From: CAZLPW01 sp964561495 | GTDB lineage: Bacteria > Fidelibacterota > Marinisomatia > Marinisomatales > UBA1611 | DNA: 64,000 nucleotides | NCBI GenBank assembly: GCA_964561495.1 | Contig: CAZLPW010000001.1 | Location: 124,001 to 188,000, forward strand | Direction of reading: 5' to 3' | Part shown: one piece after another, positions 55,605-63,613 of the stretch | How the letters are laid out: each line of letters opens with the position of its first letter | How positions within the stretch are numbered: the first letter of the stretch is position 1 | Notes under the pieces: generated by a model | Databases searched by the model: none | Told to the model about the DNA's origin: nothing | Seen by the model: the letters and a program-made list of their open reading frames with translations, nothing else | Made by a program: the position numbers and the translations under genes

Positions 55605-55700
55605 ATTTTTTATATATATTTCGTATTTAGTTTTTCAATGTTAAAATTTTATTTGAATAGGAAAAAAATACAAGTTTTTTTGTTTATTTCATTTTAAGAG

Positions 55701-55730
55701 TTGCCTCATCAATATAACAACAGTTATACT
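55701..55730 (+). promoter_or_regulatory. candidate sigma-70-type promoter
   Basis: TTGCCT (55701-55706) and TATACT (55725-55730) are separated by 18 bases (17 if TTATAC is taken). Transcription would start near 55737 and read toward the hairpin at 55836 and then ssrA. Confidence 0.42.
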
Positions 55731-55835
55731 TGTTAGTCATTTTTGACAAAATTTTTGAAAAGAAGATTTTGGGGAAAATAGATAACAAATGAAATTAGGT
55801 AAACTATTACTTTAAGCTAGTTTACGCATAGGATT

Positions 55836-55870
55836 AGGCTTCGGGTTGGCGCTAGGAGCCTTTTCTTTTT
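55836..55870 (+). terminator. candidate intrinsic terminator upstream of ssrA
   Basis: AGGCTTC (55836-55842) pairs with GGAGCCT (55855-55861), one G-T pair included, around a 12-base loop, followed by tttcttttt. It has no annotated + strand gene upstream, which suggests that it ends a short RNA or attenuates read-through into ssrA. Confidence 0.5.
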
Positions 55871-55911
55871 ATACTAAAGTATCACTTTAATATATGTGTT
55901 TTTTGAAAATT

Positions 55912-56260
55912 GGGGGCGATCGGTTTCGACAGGATAAGAGATATAATGGATTGCGCGCGGAGGATAATAACAATCTCCTAAATCAGTTATTACAAACATA
56001 GTTGCCGATTACGGCTACATGGCTGCAGCTTAGCTAGCAGCCCGTTTCTGTTCAAATGAGCCAGTGGTTTGAACATGAAACGTCAATTACGCAGGCTGGT
56101 CCTTGATATGCCTGAATATTAAGGATGAGAAATTTTCAGGCTAGCCCTAATGAATTTTTGTCTTATGTTATAATTAGGGTAAAAACTTAACCTCTGACTA
56201 TGCGTGTAGACGTCTGCTGTAATTTTATTTTGGACGGGAGTTCGATTCTCCCCGCCTCCA
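55912..56260 (+). ncRNA. ssrA: transfer-messenger RNA (tmRNA)
   Basis: A 349-base one-piece tmRNA. The 5' end, GGGGGCGATCGGTTTCGAC, is canonical; the 3' end has the T-arm GGGAG-TTCGATT-CTCCC and CGCCTCC pairing with GGGGGCG (one G-U), then discriminator A. CCA is not encoded. The tag reading frame starts after TAGTT at 56004 and reads GCC GAT TAC GGC TAC ATG GCT GCA GCT TAG, giving ADYGYMAAA. It rescues stalled ribosomes together with SmpB. Confidence 0.96.
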
Positions 56261-56280
56261 CTAAATTATTAATTTTTTAA

Positions 56281-56976
56281 TTATGTTTTAGCGTTAATGA
56301 ATCCATCAATAGGTTTACAAGCCACTAAGGCAGTATCTTCTTCTACATCAACATCCCAAACCATACTTAACATAATATATTGTCCTGTTTTACCATGTTT
56401 CCAGCGTTGAATTGTGCTATACCGAGTTAAAGAAATTATATTTGATTTATTAAGTGTCCCTTGATTTTTTTTGATATGTTTTAAATCATCTGGATGGATT
56501 AAATCCTCACTATCATATGAACGACCTTCGAGTTCAGAATTCAAATATCCCATTAGTTTTTCCCATTTACCATCTATATCTGTGATGATGCCATCTGATA
56601 TTCTTCCAGAAATATAAAGAGAATCACTAATAACTCGATCAAATAGTTTCCCTTTAGGTTCAGATGTATTGTTATTTTGTTTTATTTTTAATATTTCATC
56701 TTTCAATCTAAGATTTTCTTTCATAAGATAATTGATAACAAGCTCTTTTTCATTTTTAGGATCAAATTTAATAGAATCTTCTCTACTTTTTGTTGCCGAT
56801 GTTTCTAGAGAATTTTCGGTAGATAGCTTAAGTAAATGTTTTGGTGGAATCTGGTTTTTTGCTATCCAAATACTTAGCGCTTGAGGGGTAACCCCAAAAT
56901 ATTTTGCAACTTCCCGTTTTTGCCGGAAGTTGTTTTTACTCATTATCTCATTTATAATATCTATGGCTTTTTTCAT
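56281..56976 (-). CDS. transcriptional regulator: CI-repressor-type HTH plus PAS domain
   Basis: 231 residues. Residues about 1-50 form a phage CI-like helix-turn-helix (QKREVAKYFGVTPQALSIWI, ending in KNQIPPKHLLKL). A short coiled-coil linker (LMKENLRLKDEILKIK) follows, then a PAS-like domain from about residue 115 (LYISGRISDGIITDIDGKWE, LMGYLNSELEGRSYDSEDLI, HPDDLKHIK, YIMLSMVWDV), which could sense a ligand or redox state. HTH plus PAS in this order is not a common pairing in what I know. Its own upstream region has repeated TACTTAA words. It converges on ssrA with 20 bases between, and receptor genes lie upstream on the same strand. Confidence 0.72.
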   Translation of the reverse strand: MKKAIDIINEIMSKNNFRQKREVAKYFGVTPQALSIWIAKNQIPPKHLLKLSTENSLETSATKSREDSIKFDPKNEKELVINYLMKENLRLKDEILKIKQNNNTSEPKGKLFDRVISDSLYISGRISDGIITDIDGKWEKLMGYLNSELEGRSYDSEDLIHPDDLKHIKKNQGTLNKSNIISLTRYSTIQRWKHGKTGQYIMLSMVWDVDVEEDTALVACKPIDGFINAKT

Positions 56977-56979
56977 TTT

Positions 56980-57012
56980 ATACTTAAATTCTACTTAACT
57001 AAAATTAAGTAT
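56980..57012. promoter_or_regulatory. candidate operator: three TACTTAA copies
   Basis: TACTTAA occurs at 56981-56987 and 56992-56998 (11 bases apart) and inverted as TTAAGTA at 57005-57011. ATACTTAA/TTAAGTAT (56980-56987/57005-57012) is an 8-base inverted repeat. The block is 5-36 bases before the regulator's start codon, in line with autoregulation. The low GC content makes chance occurrence possible. Confidence 0.42.
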
Positions 57013-57062
57013 AAATTAAATATAAATAAAAAATAATAAATTTATTTTAATTGCTAATAAAA

Positions 57063-59699
57063 TTAAAAATGCATTTTTATTGATATAGTTGGAGTTGCTC
57101 CGAGCATACTAATTTGAATTATTTTATCAGAATTTGAAAATGGATTAATACGGGCATGGCTTATATTATTTCTATTGTATATATTGTATATTGAAAGTCC
57201 AAGTTCAATAGATTTTTGATTCGTCCATTTCCAATTTTTTGATATACTAATATCAAGATGATGGTTTGGCTCTAAGCGTTCTTCATTTCGGTTTTTTAGT
57301 ATATTTATATCGAATGAACTAATACTAATGTTGTTTGTATTTGTGTATACTCTTCCTGATGTATAAACCCAGTTTGCAGCTAGTTGTAAATTTTTTACTG
57401 TTGTCATTGCGACTAATTTGAATTCGTTTGTCTTATCGTGATCAGCAAAATATTTTTTATTCTGATTTATTCCATCAAACCAATTCATTGTTCGGTTTCT
57501 TTGGTAAGAAGCCCAACCTGTAATTTTACCTATTTTTTTTCGAGCAAGAAATTCAAAACCTAATATACTTCCATTGCCAGAATTTGATATAGAAAAATTA
57601 TTTTTAGATAGTTGAGGTGATTCCGATTGATTATTATTTGGAAAATCAAATATAAATAAGGAATCTATATCTTTAGAATATATCTCGTATCTAAAATTAT
57701 AATTTTTAAAATTATTTATTATTGCAAAATGCAGATTTGTACTTTTAACGGGAGGTATATTTTTACCAGCAGGTATCCAAATCTGATCTTGGCCTCTATT
57801 TGAATTATAATGACTGTATTTATGAATAAATTGGAAATATTTGCCTACCGCAATTTCAATAGAAAGTTTTTCTGATAGGTTTTTATTTATTGAAAAACGT
57901 GGTTCAAAGTAAAATCTTTTTCGTGTGTTTTGAGTAAGCCTTGCTCCAGTTTCAAAAAAAAGTTTTGAGGGGAATAAGTAATTATATTGTAAAAAGGTAA
58001 CAATGAAGGATTCTTCTCCAAATAATTCTAAATTTATATTACTAATTCCATCTTTTTCTTTAGTATCTAATTCAAAATTTCTTAAAGTAACATTCATTCC
58101 TGATTCAAAACTGCTTCTGTTTGATGGAATCAATTTCAAATGAACTTTAGCCGTAGATTCAGAAAAAATATATTGATTAATATAAGAGCCTAGATCTTCA
58201 TTGCTCATTGTTTTTTGAAGAACGTTATATTGATTTTTATTATTATAATTAGAAAAACTAATTATGGTATTAAAATTGTCAGTCCAATGTGTTGTCCAGT
58301 TTAATATTCCAGAGTTATTTAAAAAAACTGTTGATTCATTAATTAGTGTTGAATCGACACCTAAAATATTCTTAAATCCATAGAATTCACGACTTTCTTT
58401 GATATTGTCTTTACCAATATTATATGTAATTGATAAAATATTTTTTGAAGAAATAAGAAATGAAAATTTTGCGATGAAATCTTGAAATTTAAAATTGGGA
58501 CGGTATGTGGTATTTTGATTATCATTTTCTATTTCACTAATCAAATTGAACCGATTATCATCAGTAACAAATTTTTGTATTGATTGATATAAGTTTGCCT
58601 GAAATTTATTTTGTATAGATCTCCTAACAGATAAAATTCCACTACCCCGATTAAATAGAGGAAGTGAAATAGTTAATCCTTGGCTCAATAAATTTGAATG
58701 AAGAATACCACGTGTCTTTTTATTGCTCCCAACATTAGTTGTCAACTTAACCAAGGAAGAAATTCCACCGCCATAAGATGCTGGGTAACCTCCTTTATAA
58801 ACTTGAGCATTTTGAATTATATCAGAGTTAATACTGCTAATAAATCCAAATAAATGATTGTTATTGTATAGAGGGATACCATCAAGTAAAATGAGCGTAT
58901 GTTCAGGTTTAGATCCTCTGATAAATAAATCTGAGCTACCACCAAGACCATATTGTATTCCAGGTAATAGTTGAAGACTCCGGTAAATATCTACTTCACC
59001 TAAATTTGGTAATGTTGATATATGTTTAGGTGAGAATAAAATTTTTCCTGGAATATTCGATGGATTCATGAACTCTCGAATTTCACCAGAAACCTTAACT
59101 CCTTTAGATGGAATAATTTTGGGAGTTAGCCTAATGGTCTGTTTGCTATATTGATTATCGGTAAAATCAATTTTCAGCTCTTTTGTATTGTATCCAATAA
59201 AAGAAACAAATGCAGTACATGATTTTGTATTAATACCAATAAGAGAAAAATCTCCATTTTTATCTGAAAGAGTTCCCCAAGATAATTTAGGAATGTAAAC
59301 ATTGGCTTGAGCTATGGTTTCCCCAGTTCTATTATTTAATATCCTCCCTGAAAAATTATATTTAATTTTTTTTGTTTTTTTAAAAATGATGTATTGGTCT
59401 CCATTGCTTTTCCAGGAAAGTTCTGTTTTGCTTAAAATTTTGTTTAATGCTTTTTCGGTTTTACAATTAGAGCAATAAGATGAAACATTATAGTCTATTA
59501 AAATACTATCAGGGTATATAATGTATAGATTAAACTCTTTAACAATATTTTCAAGAGCATTTTTTAGAGGAATTTCTTCAAATGAAAAAGAAACAGACTT
59601 TTCTGATTCAGCTATTATTTGATTATTAAGAATAAGGTAGAAATATATGACTAATAATTTTGACCAATATACTTTAGAAGAATGTGCATGTTTCACCAT
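57063..59699 (-). CDS. TonB-dependent receptor with N-terminal STN signalling domain (FecA-like)
   Basis: About 878 residues from the ATG at 59699. Signal peptide (LLVIYFYLILNNQIIA), STN domain (about 35-105: SVSFSFEEIPLKNALENIVK, KALNKILSKTELSWKSNG), carboxypeptidase-regulatory-like domain (FSGRILNNRTGETIAQANVY), then plug (LPNLGEVDIYRSLQLLPGIQ, SSDLFIRGSKPEHTLILLDG) and a 22-strand-type barrel ending in a terminal Phe (ISIKMHF). The STN domain plus the FecR and sigma genes immediately upstream identify a receptor that signals its own induction. The substrate is not known; iron complexes, other chelates or glycans are all possible. It overlaps the FecR gene by 26 bases. Confidence 0.88.
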   Translation of the reverse strand: MVKHAHSSKVYWSKLLVIYFYLILNNQIIAESEKSVSFSFEEIPLKNALENIVKEFNLYIIYPDSILIDYNVSSYCSNCKTEKALNKILSKTELSWKSNGDQYIIFKKTKKIKYNFSGRILNNRTGETIAQANVYIPKLSWGTLSDKNGDFSLIGINTKSCTAFVSFIGYNTKELKIDFTDNQYSKQTIRLTPKIIPSKGVKVSGEIREFMNPSNIPGKILFSPKHISTLPNLGEVDIYRSLQLLPGIQYGLGGSSDLFIRGSKPEHTLILLDGIPLYNNNHLFGFISSINSDIIQNAQVYKGGYPASYGGGISSLVKLTTNVGSNKKTRGILHSNLLSQGLTISLPLFNRGSGILSVRRSIQNKFQANLYQSIQKFVTDDNRFNLISEIENDNQNTTYRPNFKFQDFIAKFSFLISSKNILSITYNIGKDNIKESREFYGFKNILGVDSTLINESTVFLNNSGILNWTTHWTDNFNTIISFSNYNNKNQYNVLQKTMSNEDLGSYINQYIFSESTAKVHLKLIPSNRSSFESGMNVTLRNFELDTKEKDGISNINLELFGEESFIVTFLQYNYLFPSKLFFETGARLTQNTRKRFYFEPRFSINKNLSEKLSIEIAVGKYFQFIHKYSHYNSNRGQDQIWIPAGKNIPPVKSTNLHFAIINNFKNYNFRYEIYSKDIDSLFIFDFPNNNQSESPQLSKNNFSISNSGNGSILGFEFLARKKIGKITGWASYQRNRTMNWFDGINQNKKYFADHDKTNEFKLVAMTTVKNLQLAANWVYTSGRVYTNTNNISISSFDINILKNRNEERLEPNHHLDISISKNWKWTNQKSIELGLSIYNIYNRNNISHARINPFSNSDKIIQISMLGATPTISIKMHF

Positions 59700-60546
59700 C
59701 AAATTTAAATTGACACTGTGCCAATAATGAAATAGAGCTTAATACTGTTTGTAAATTTGTTGTTTGCAAAATTCCAGAAATTTTAGTGTTTTCTATTTGA
59801 TTGTTAGAAATTTTGATAGAAATATCAAATAAACGCTCTATTTCCCCTGAAACTTTTAAAAGAGGTATCCCATCACAAACCAATGTTTCATATTTCCATC
59901 CAGGGTAATTCTGATAATTTAATTTTTTAGGTGTAGATAGATTTAAATCTATTTTTTGTCCTGATTTAAGATTAATTGATTGATTTTTGTTTTCTACAAT
60001 TACATTACCTGAGATGACACCCACCTCAAAGCCATCTGGTCGTGCTCTGACATTAAATGAAGTCCCAAGTACTTTTATAATTCCATAATCTGTATTTACC
60101 TTAAAAGGCATTTCATTATTGGACACTTCAAAATAAGCCTCGCCAGTTAATTTAATATCGCGATTATTTTGATTGAATTTTGAACTATAGCTTATTTTAC
60201 TTTCACTATTAAGTTTTACTATTGATCCATCTTCTAAAATAAATGATTCTAGGCAACCTCTATTCGCTTTTAAAGTTTTTGTATTTATAAAATTGTATGC
60301 AACTGGCGCTGAAATAATTAAGATTAAAATAAATGAAATAATACTGTTTGAAGTGAGACGTATTCCAAAAAAATATGATAATAAGTTTTGATAAAAGCTT
60401 GTTTTTGAATAACTATAATAATTATCAAAATTATCAACTTTCTCTTTAAAATTTTTCCAGCTTTTATCTATATCAGGGGGTTTTGAAATATTATTATCAA
60501 AACTTGTTTCCCAGATTATTCTTTCTATTTTATCAAGTTTTTTCAT
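59674..60546 (-). CDS. FecR-family anti-sigma factor
   Basis: 290 residues. A cytoplasmic N-terminal sigma-binding part (KKLDKIERIIWETSFDNNIS) is followed by one membrane helix (ISFILILIISAPVAYNFI, about residues 69-86). The periplasmic FecR domain reads SFILEDGSIVKLNSESKISY, LTGEAYFEVSNNEMPFKVNT, IIKVLGTSFNVRARPDG and VISGNVIVENK. A C-terminal DUF4974/STN-like domain contacts the receptor. It lies 35 bases after the sigma factor gene. Known role for the family: relay receptor occupancy to the sigma factor. Confidence 0.92.
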   Translation of the reverse strand: MKKLDKIERIIWETSFDNNISKPPDIDKSWKNFKEKVDNFDNYYSYSKTSFYQNLLSYFFGIRLTSNSIISFILILIISAPVAYNFINTKTLKANRGCLESFILEDGSIVKLNSESKISYSSKFNQNNRDIKLTGEAYFEVSNNEMPFKVNTDYGIIKVLGTSFNVRARPDGFEVGVISGNVIVENKNQSINLKSGQKIDLNLSTPKKLNYQNYPGWKYETLVCDGIPLLKVSGEIERLFDISIKISNNQIENTKISGILQTTNLQTVLSSISLLAQCQFKFDGETCTFF

Positions 60547-60581
60547 AACTATATATTTAACGTTTTTATATTAATAAATAC

Positions 60582-61142
60582 TCAAAAATATTCTTTTAGA
60601 TGTTTTTTGAGTATTTTTAATGATCGGTATAATTGATTTTCAACAGTCCGAATACTTATATCAAGAATTTGAGCAATGTCCTTGTTTTTTTTGTGTTCGA
60701 TTCTACTAAGAATAAAAATAGTTTGACATTTTTCAGGTAAGACAGTGTTTACCAAATAATTGATTCTTTTTTTTAATTCAATTTCATCATTAATTAATTC
60801 TGGACTTGGAGATCCTTGATAGTTTGAATATGCAATCCTGTCCTTATTTTTAGCTCTAACATTCAAATGACGGAAATGATCATTGCAAAGGTTAGAACTT
60901 ATTCTAGCTGCAAAAGAAAAAAATGATTTGCTAGGTCTAATAGAGGGGTGGGATTTCCAGATTCTTATAAATGTTTCTTGAGTAATATCATTAGCCAGAT
61001 CCATGTCTACAACTTTATAATTAACAAAACCTAAAACAGTATTGTAATAATTATAAAAAAGTGTTTTAAAAGCGTCTTTATCGCCATCTTTTAATCTGAT
61101 TAATAAAGTCTTTTCTAAATCTGTCTTCACAACGGTATGCAC
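60582..61142 (-). CDS. ECF-type RNA polymerase sigma factor (FecI-like)
   Basis: 186 residues. Sigma region 2 has DAFKTLFYNYYNTVLGFV and ANDITQETFIRIWKSHP. Region 4 has LPEKCQTIFILSRIEHKKNK followed by DIAQILDISIRTVENQLYRS, the DNA-binding helix-turn-helix. It is the first gene of the sigma/anti-sigma/receptor unit on the minus strand. Its target is probably the receptor and genes of the same uptake system; its own promoter would lie in 61143-61255, shared with the divergent lipoprotein. Confidence 0.92.
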   Translation of the reverse strand: MHTVVKTDLEKTLLIRLKDGDKDAFKTLFYNYYNTVLGFVNYKVVDMDLANDITQETFIRIWKSHPSIRPSKSFFSFAARISSNLCNDHFRHLNVRAKNKDRIAYSNYQGSPSPELINDEIELKKRINYLVNTVLPEKCQTIFILSRIEHKKNKDIAQILDISIRTVENQLYRSLKILKKHLKEYF

Positions 61143-61255
61143 AAATTTAATTCTTCTATAATTACATAAAAATGTTCTGATTCATATAAAATACAAAATA
61201 CCTTATCAGGATTGTAGATTATTAGGTAACCTAAAGCGTTGTTAAATTCTAAAGA

Positions 61256-62239
61256 ATGAAAATTTTAATGAAATATATGGATCAGCCTCGAATTTGGTTT
61301 TTAACTATAATTCTTGGTTTTGTTGGTTGCTCAGCCTTTAGATGGGATAAATATCCTGAGGTTATATATAATGATAGAGAACCTCTTATTTCTGTCACGT
61401 ATGATTATGGTGAAATTGAAATACATATCCCACTTTACTATCCGAGGTATAGGCCAAAGCAAATAGGATTTCAAGTTTTTGCTAACGATGATACAACTTT
61501 TCCTTTATTATCTATAATGCAGGAGCCACTTGATGAGGTAGTTTTATTTTTGCCACATGGAGTTTTAGATATAGAGTCTGCGTCAAATAGGATTAGAATT
61601 GTTCCCCAAGACGTTGATTTTTGGACCCGATATATTCCTTTTAAAGGTGTCAATTCTGGGCGGATAGATTTACCATTAACGCCAGTTGATTTTAAACCAC
61701 TATTAGTTGAAGGGATAGTTACTTGGGCTAAGAATGATAGTGCTCTTTCAAATATAGATCTCCAAATGGGTCTATCTGGACCATCTGGGGCTACGCTAGC
61801 TAAAGCGACTACAGATGTCAATGGTTACTATCAAATGGGTATTCCAGGAGAGTTTATGAAATCAGACAATATTGAATTGGTAGCTGGAACTAACTTAGTT
61901 TTTCAACCGATCAGGCAAAAATTAGACTATTCTAAAACAAAAGGGCTATATCGAAACATATCAATTGGTCCACCAAAAACCCATTCAGGGCCAGTTTATT
62001 TTACAAATAAAAAAAATGTGCATTTTAGAGAATCGCCTGAGATAGGATCAGAAACATTATTTTTATTAGAAAAGGGTGAAATTTTTTCAGTAAAAAAAAT
62101 GACCACAGGCGAATATTTTGGTAATATTGAGATTACACTATCAAATGGTAAAATTCAAAAGATGGGTGGTTGGGTTCTGAAAGAAGATTTATCCTTAATG
62201 GAAATAGGTAATATATATACTGGAGACAATAAAAAATGA
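61256..62239 (+). CDS. lipoprotein with carboxypeptidase-regulatory-like and SH3-like domains
   Basis: 327 residues. The signal peptide ends in a lipobox (IILGFVGCSAFRWDKYP). A beta-rich domain spans about residues 30-155 (VIYNDREPLISVTYDYGEIE). A carboxypeptidase-regulatory-like domain spans about 160-235 (GIVTWAKNDSALSNIDLQMG, DVNGYYQMGIPGEF). The C-terminal SH3b-like module is VHFRESPEIGSETLFLLEKG with GGWVLKEDLSLMEI. No catalytic residue is apparent; an envelope-binding role is likely. It overlaps the PEGA gene by 4 bases (ATGA). Confidence 0.7.
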   Translation: MKILMKYMDQPRIWFLTIILGFVGCSAFRWDKYPEVIYNDREPLISVTYDYGEIEIHIPLYYPRYRPKQIGFQVFANDDTTFPLLSIMQEPLDEVVLFLPHGVLDIESASNRIRIVPQDVDFWTRYIPFKGVNSGRIDLPLTPVDFKPLLVEGIVTWAKNDSALSNIDLQMGLSGPSGATLAKATTDVNGYYQMGIPGEFMKSDNIELVAGTNLVFQPIRQKLDYSKTKGLYRNISIGPPKTHSGPVYFTNKKNVHFRESPEIGSETLFLLEKGEIFSVKKMTTGEYFGNIEITLSNGKIQKMGGWVLKEDLSLMEIGNIYTGDNKK

Positions 62240-62712
62240 AATATTTGATCAGCTCTTTATCTGTTTTAATTATCAATCTTGTTTATGCTCAGGTTTCTTT
62301 AAGTATAAATGCAATACCAAGAAATGTAGAGGTACTGCTTGATGGAGAAAAAATAGGTAAAACTCCACTAAGAGATGTGATGATAAAACCAGGTCTGCAT
62401 AGCTTTGAATTGAAAAAAAAAGGATACGCTTCATTAAAACATTCGGTAGATGTTAATCCTGCAGAGTCTTTAAAAATGGATTATTATTTAAATCCTATAT
62501 ATTCGATAAAATTTTTCACTGAAGAAAGTGGACTTAGTTTTGAATTAAATGACACTCATAAATGGAGTCAAAATAAAATCCGATTGGAAATTGAAGCTGG
62601 GGAACATTTTTTGAGAGTTTACCAAAATAACAAAATTATTGATGAACAAAAATTTATTGTTGATGAACCAAAATCAATAGAATATATAATTAAGAAAAAA
62701 ATATCTGGTTAA
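62236..62712 (+). CDS. PEGA-domain exported protein
   Basis: 158 residues. The signal peptide (LISSLSVLIINLVYAQ) is followed by a PEGA beta-sandwich (AIPRNVEVLLDGEKIGKTPL, MIKPGLHSFELKKKGYASL) and a second, less regular beta domain (GEHFLRVYQNNKIIDEQKF). PEGA domains occur in surface-layer-associated and stalk proteins; the function is unknown. It starts in the stop of the upstream lipoprotein and ends 2 bases before the DUF5683 gene, so the three are coupled. Confidence 0.8.
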   Translation: MKYLISSLSVLIINLVYAQVSLSINAIPRNVEVLLDGEKIGKTPLRDVMIKPGLHSFELKKKGYASLKHSVDVNPAESLKMDYYLNPIYSIKFFTEESGLSFELNDTHKWSQNKIRLEIEAGEHFLRVYQNNKIIDEQKFIVDEPKSIEYIIKKKISG

Positions 62713-62714
62713 TT

Positions 62715-63611
62715 ATGAGAAGGGCAATTTTTCTGCTCCTGATATGGAATTTATCAGCCCAGAGCGATCAATCAATATTTTTAATATTAAATCAGTATGA
62801 TAATGATTCAAGGAGCATAGATTCTTCATTAAATGCAAATTTTGAAGGTACCCTTTTTCAGTTTACTGAACCAATCCAAGAATTAATTGCAGATTTAGAG
62901 GCAGAACAGTATCCTGCTGCTGCAAGAATGGGCTTAGTAAAAAAGATTGGACTTGAATATGATGTTCAATATATTGTAAATAATCAAATTAAAAGTAATA
63001 ATAATCGATTATTTCTAGAGGGAAGAGTCTTTAGTACGAGGTCTGGAGGTTTAGTCTTAAGACGAAAAATTGATTTAATGAACTATCAAAATGGAGACCT
63101 AAATGAACTTAATCTATGGGTTGGACAGATTATAGATTTAGTATATCCAGGGTGGATAGAAAATAGAGAAAAAATATTATTTTTAGATCCGTCTGATATG
63201 ACATATGAAAAAACACCTATGGGAGCAGCATTGCGGAGTCTTTTTGTTCCTGGATGGGGTCAGGTATACTCTGGCAAAAAACTCTCTTCAATTTTTTGGG
63301 CAGGCCTAGAGCTATCTTTAAGTACAGCAATTATTTTAAGCTATATTGGCTACGATAATGCAGTTAAAAACTTTCTTCAATATAAAAAAGAATATGATGA
63401 AACAGATGATGTAAAAGAAATAGCTAGCTTTAGAAATCTGGCTTCTGAAGAACATGCAAATCATATAAAGTATAATAAATTAATAATTAGTTTTGCTGCG
63501 ATTACAGGCACGACATGGATTGCAAATAGTGTACATGCATGGGTTGTGGGACCAAGGCCAAGTTTAAAAATATACCGCAAATGGGATTCAACCAAAACTC
63601 TCACGAATTAA
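62715..63611 (+). CDS. DUF5683-type membrane protein
   Basis: 298 residues. A signal peptide (RRAIFLLLIWNLSAQ) is followed by a soluble domain of about 150 residues, containing EAEQYPAAARMGLVKKIGLE and GRVFSTRSGGLVLRRKID. The C-terminal membrane part has ALRSLFVPGWGQVYSGKKLS (the DUF5683 signature) and two helices, one at FWAGLELSLSTAIILSYIGY and one at IISFAAITGTTWIANSVHAW. Function unknown. It is co-directional with two envelope genes and followed by a lipoprotein. Confidence 0.78.
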   Translation: MRRAIFLLLIWNLSAQSDQSIFLILNQYDNDSRSIDSSLNANFEGTLFQFTEPIQELIADLEAEQYPAAARMGLVKKIGLEYDVQYIVNNQIKSNNNRLFLEGRVFSTRSGGLVLRRKIDLMNYQNGDLNELNLWVGQIIDLVYPGWIENREKILFLDPSDMTYEKTPMGAALRSLFVPGWGQVYSGKKLSSIFWAGLELSLSTAIILSYIGYDNAVKNFLQYKKEYDETDDVKEIASFRNLASEEHANHIKYNKLIISFAAITGTTWIANSVHAWVVGPRPSLKIYRKWDSTKTLTN

Positions 63612-63613
63612 TT

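Larger units (their letters stand above)
55605..55911. other. 307-base gap holding a possible short RNA and a broken micro-ORF
   Basis: It contains a promoter-like pair (55701-55730), a short ORF from the ATG at 55789 that stops after 8 codons (MKLGKLLL) but continues in the same frame for 25 more codons with a hydrophobic sequence (ASLRIGLGFGLALGAF), and a GC hairpin with T tract (55836-55870). The ssrA promoter must also lie here or overlap. Confidence 0.45.

Noticed and set aside
55789..55890. A 34-codon gene reading through the TAA at 55813
   Set aside because: There is no start codon after the TAA in a useful place and no known recoding of TAA; kept only as an observation.
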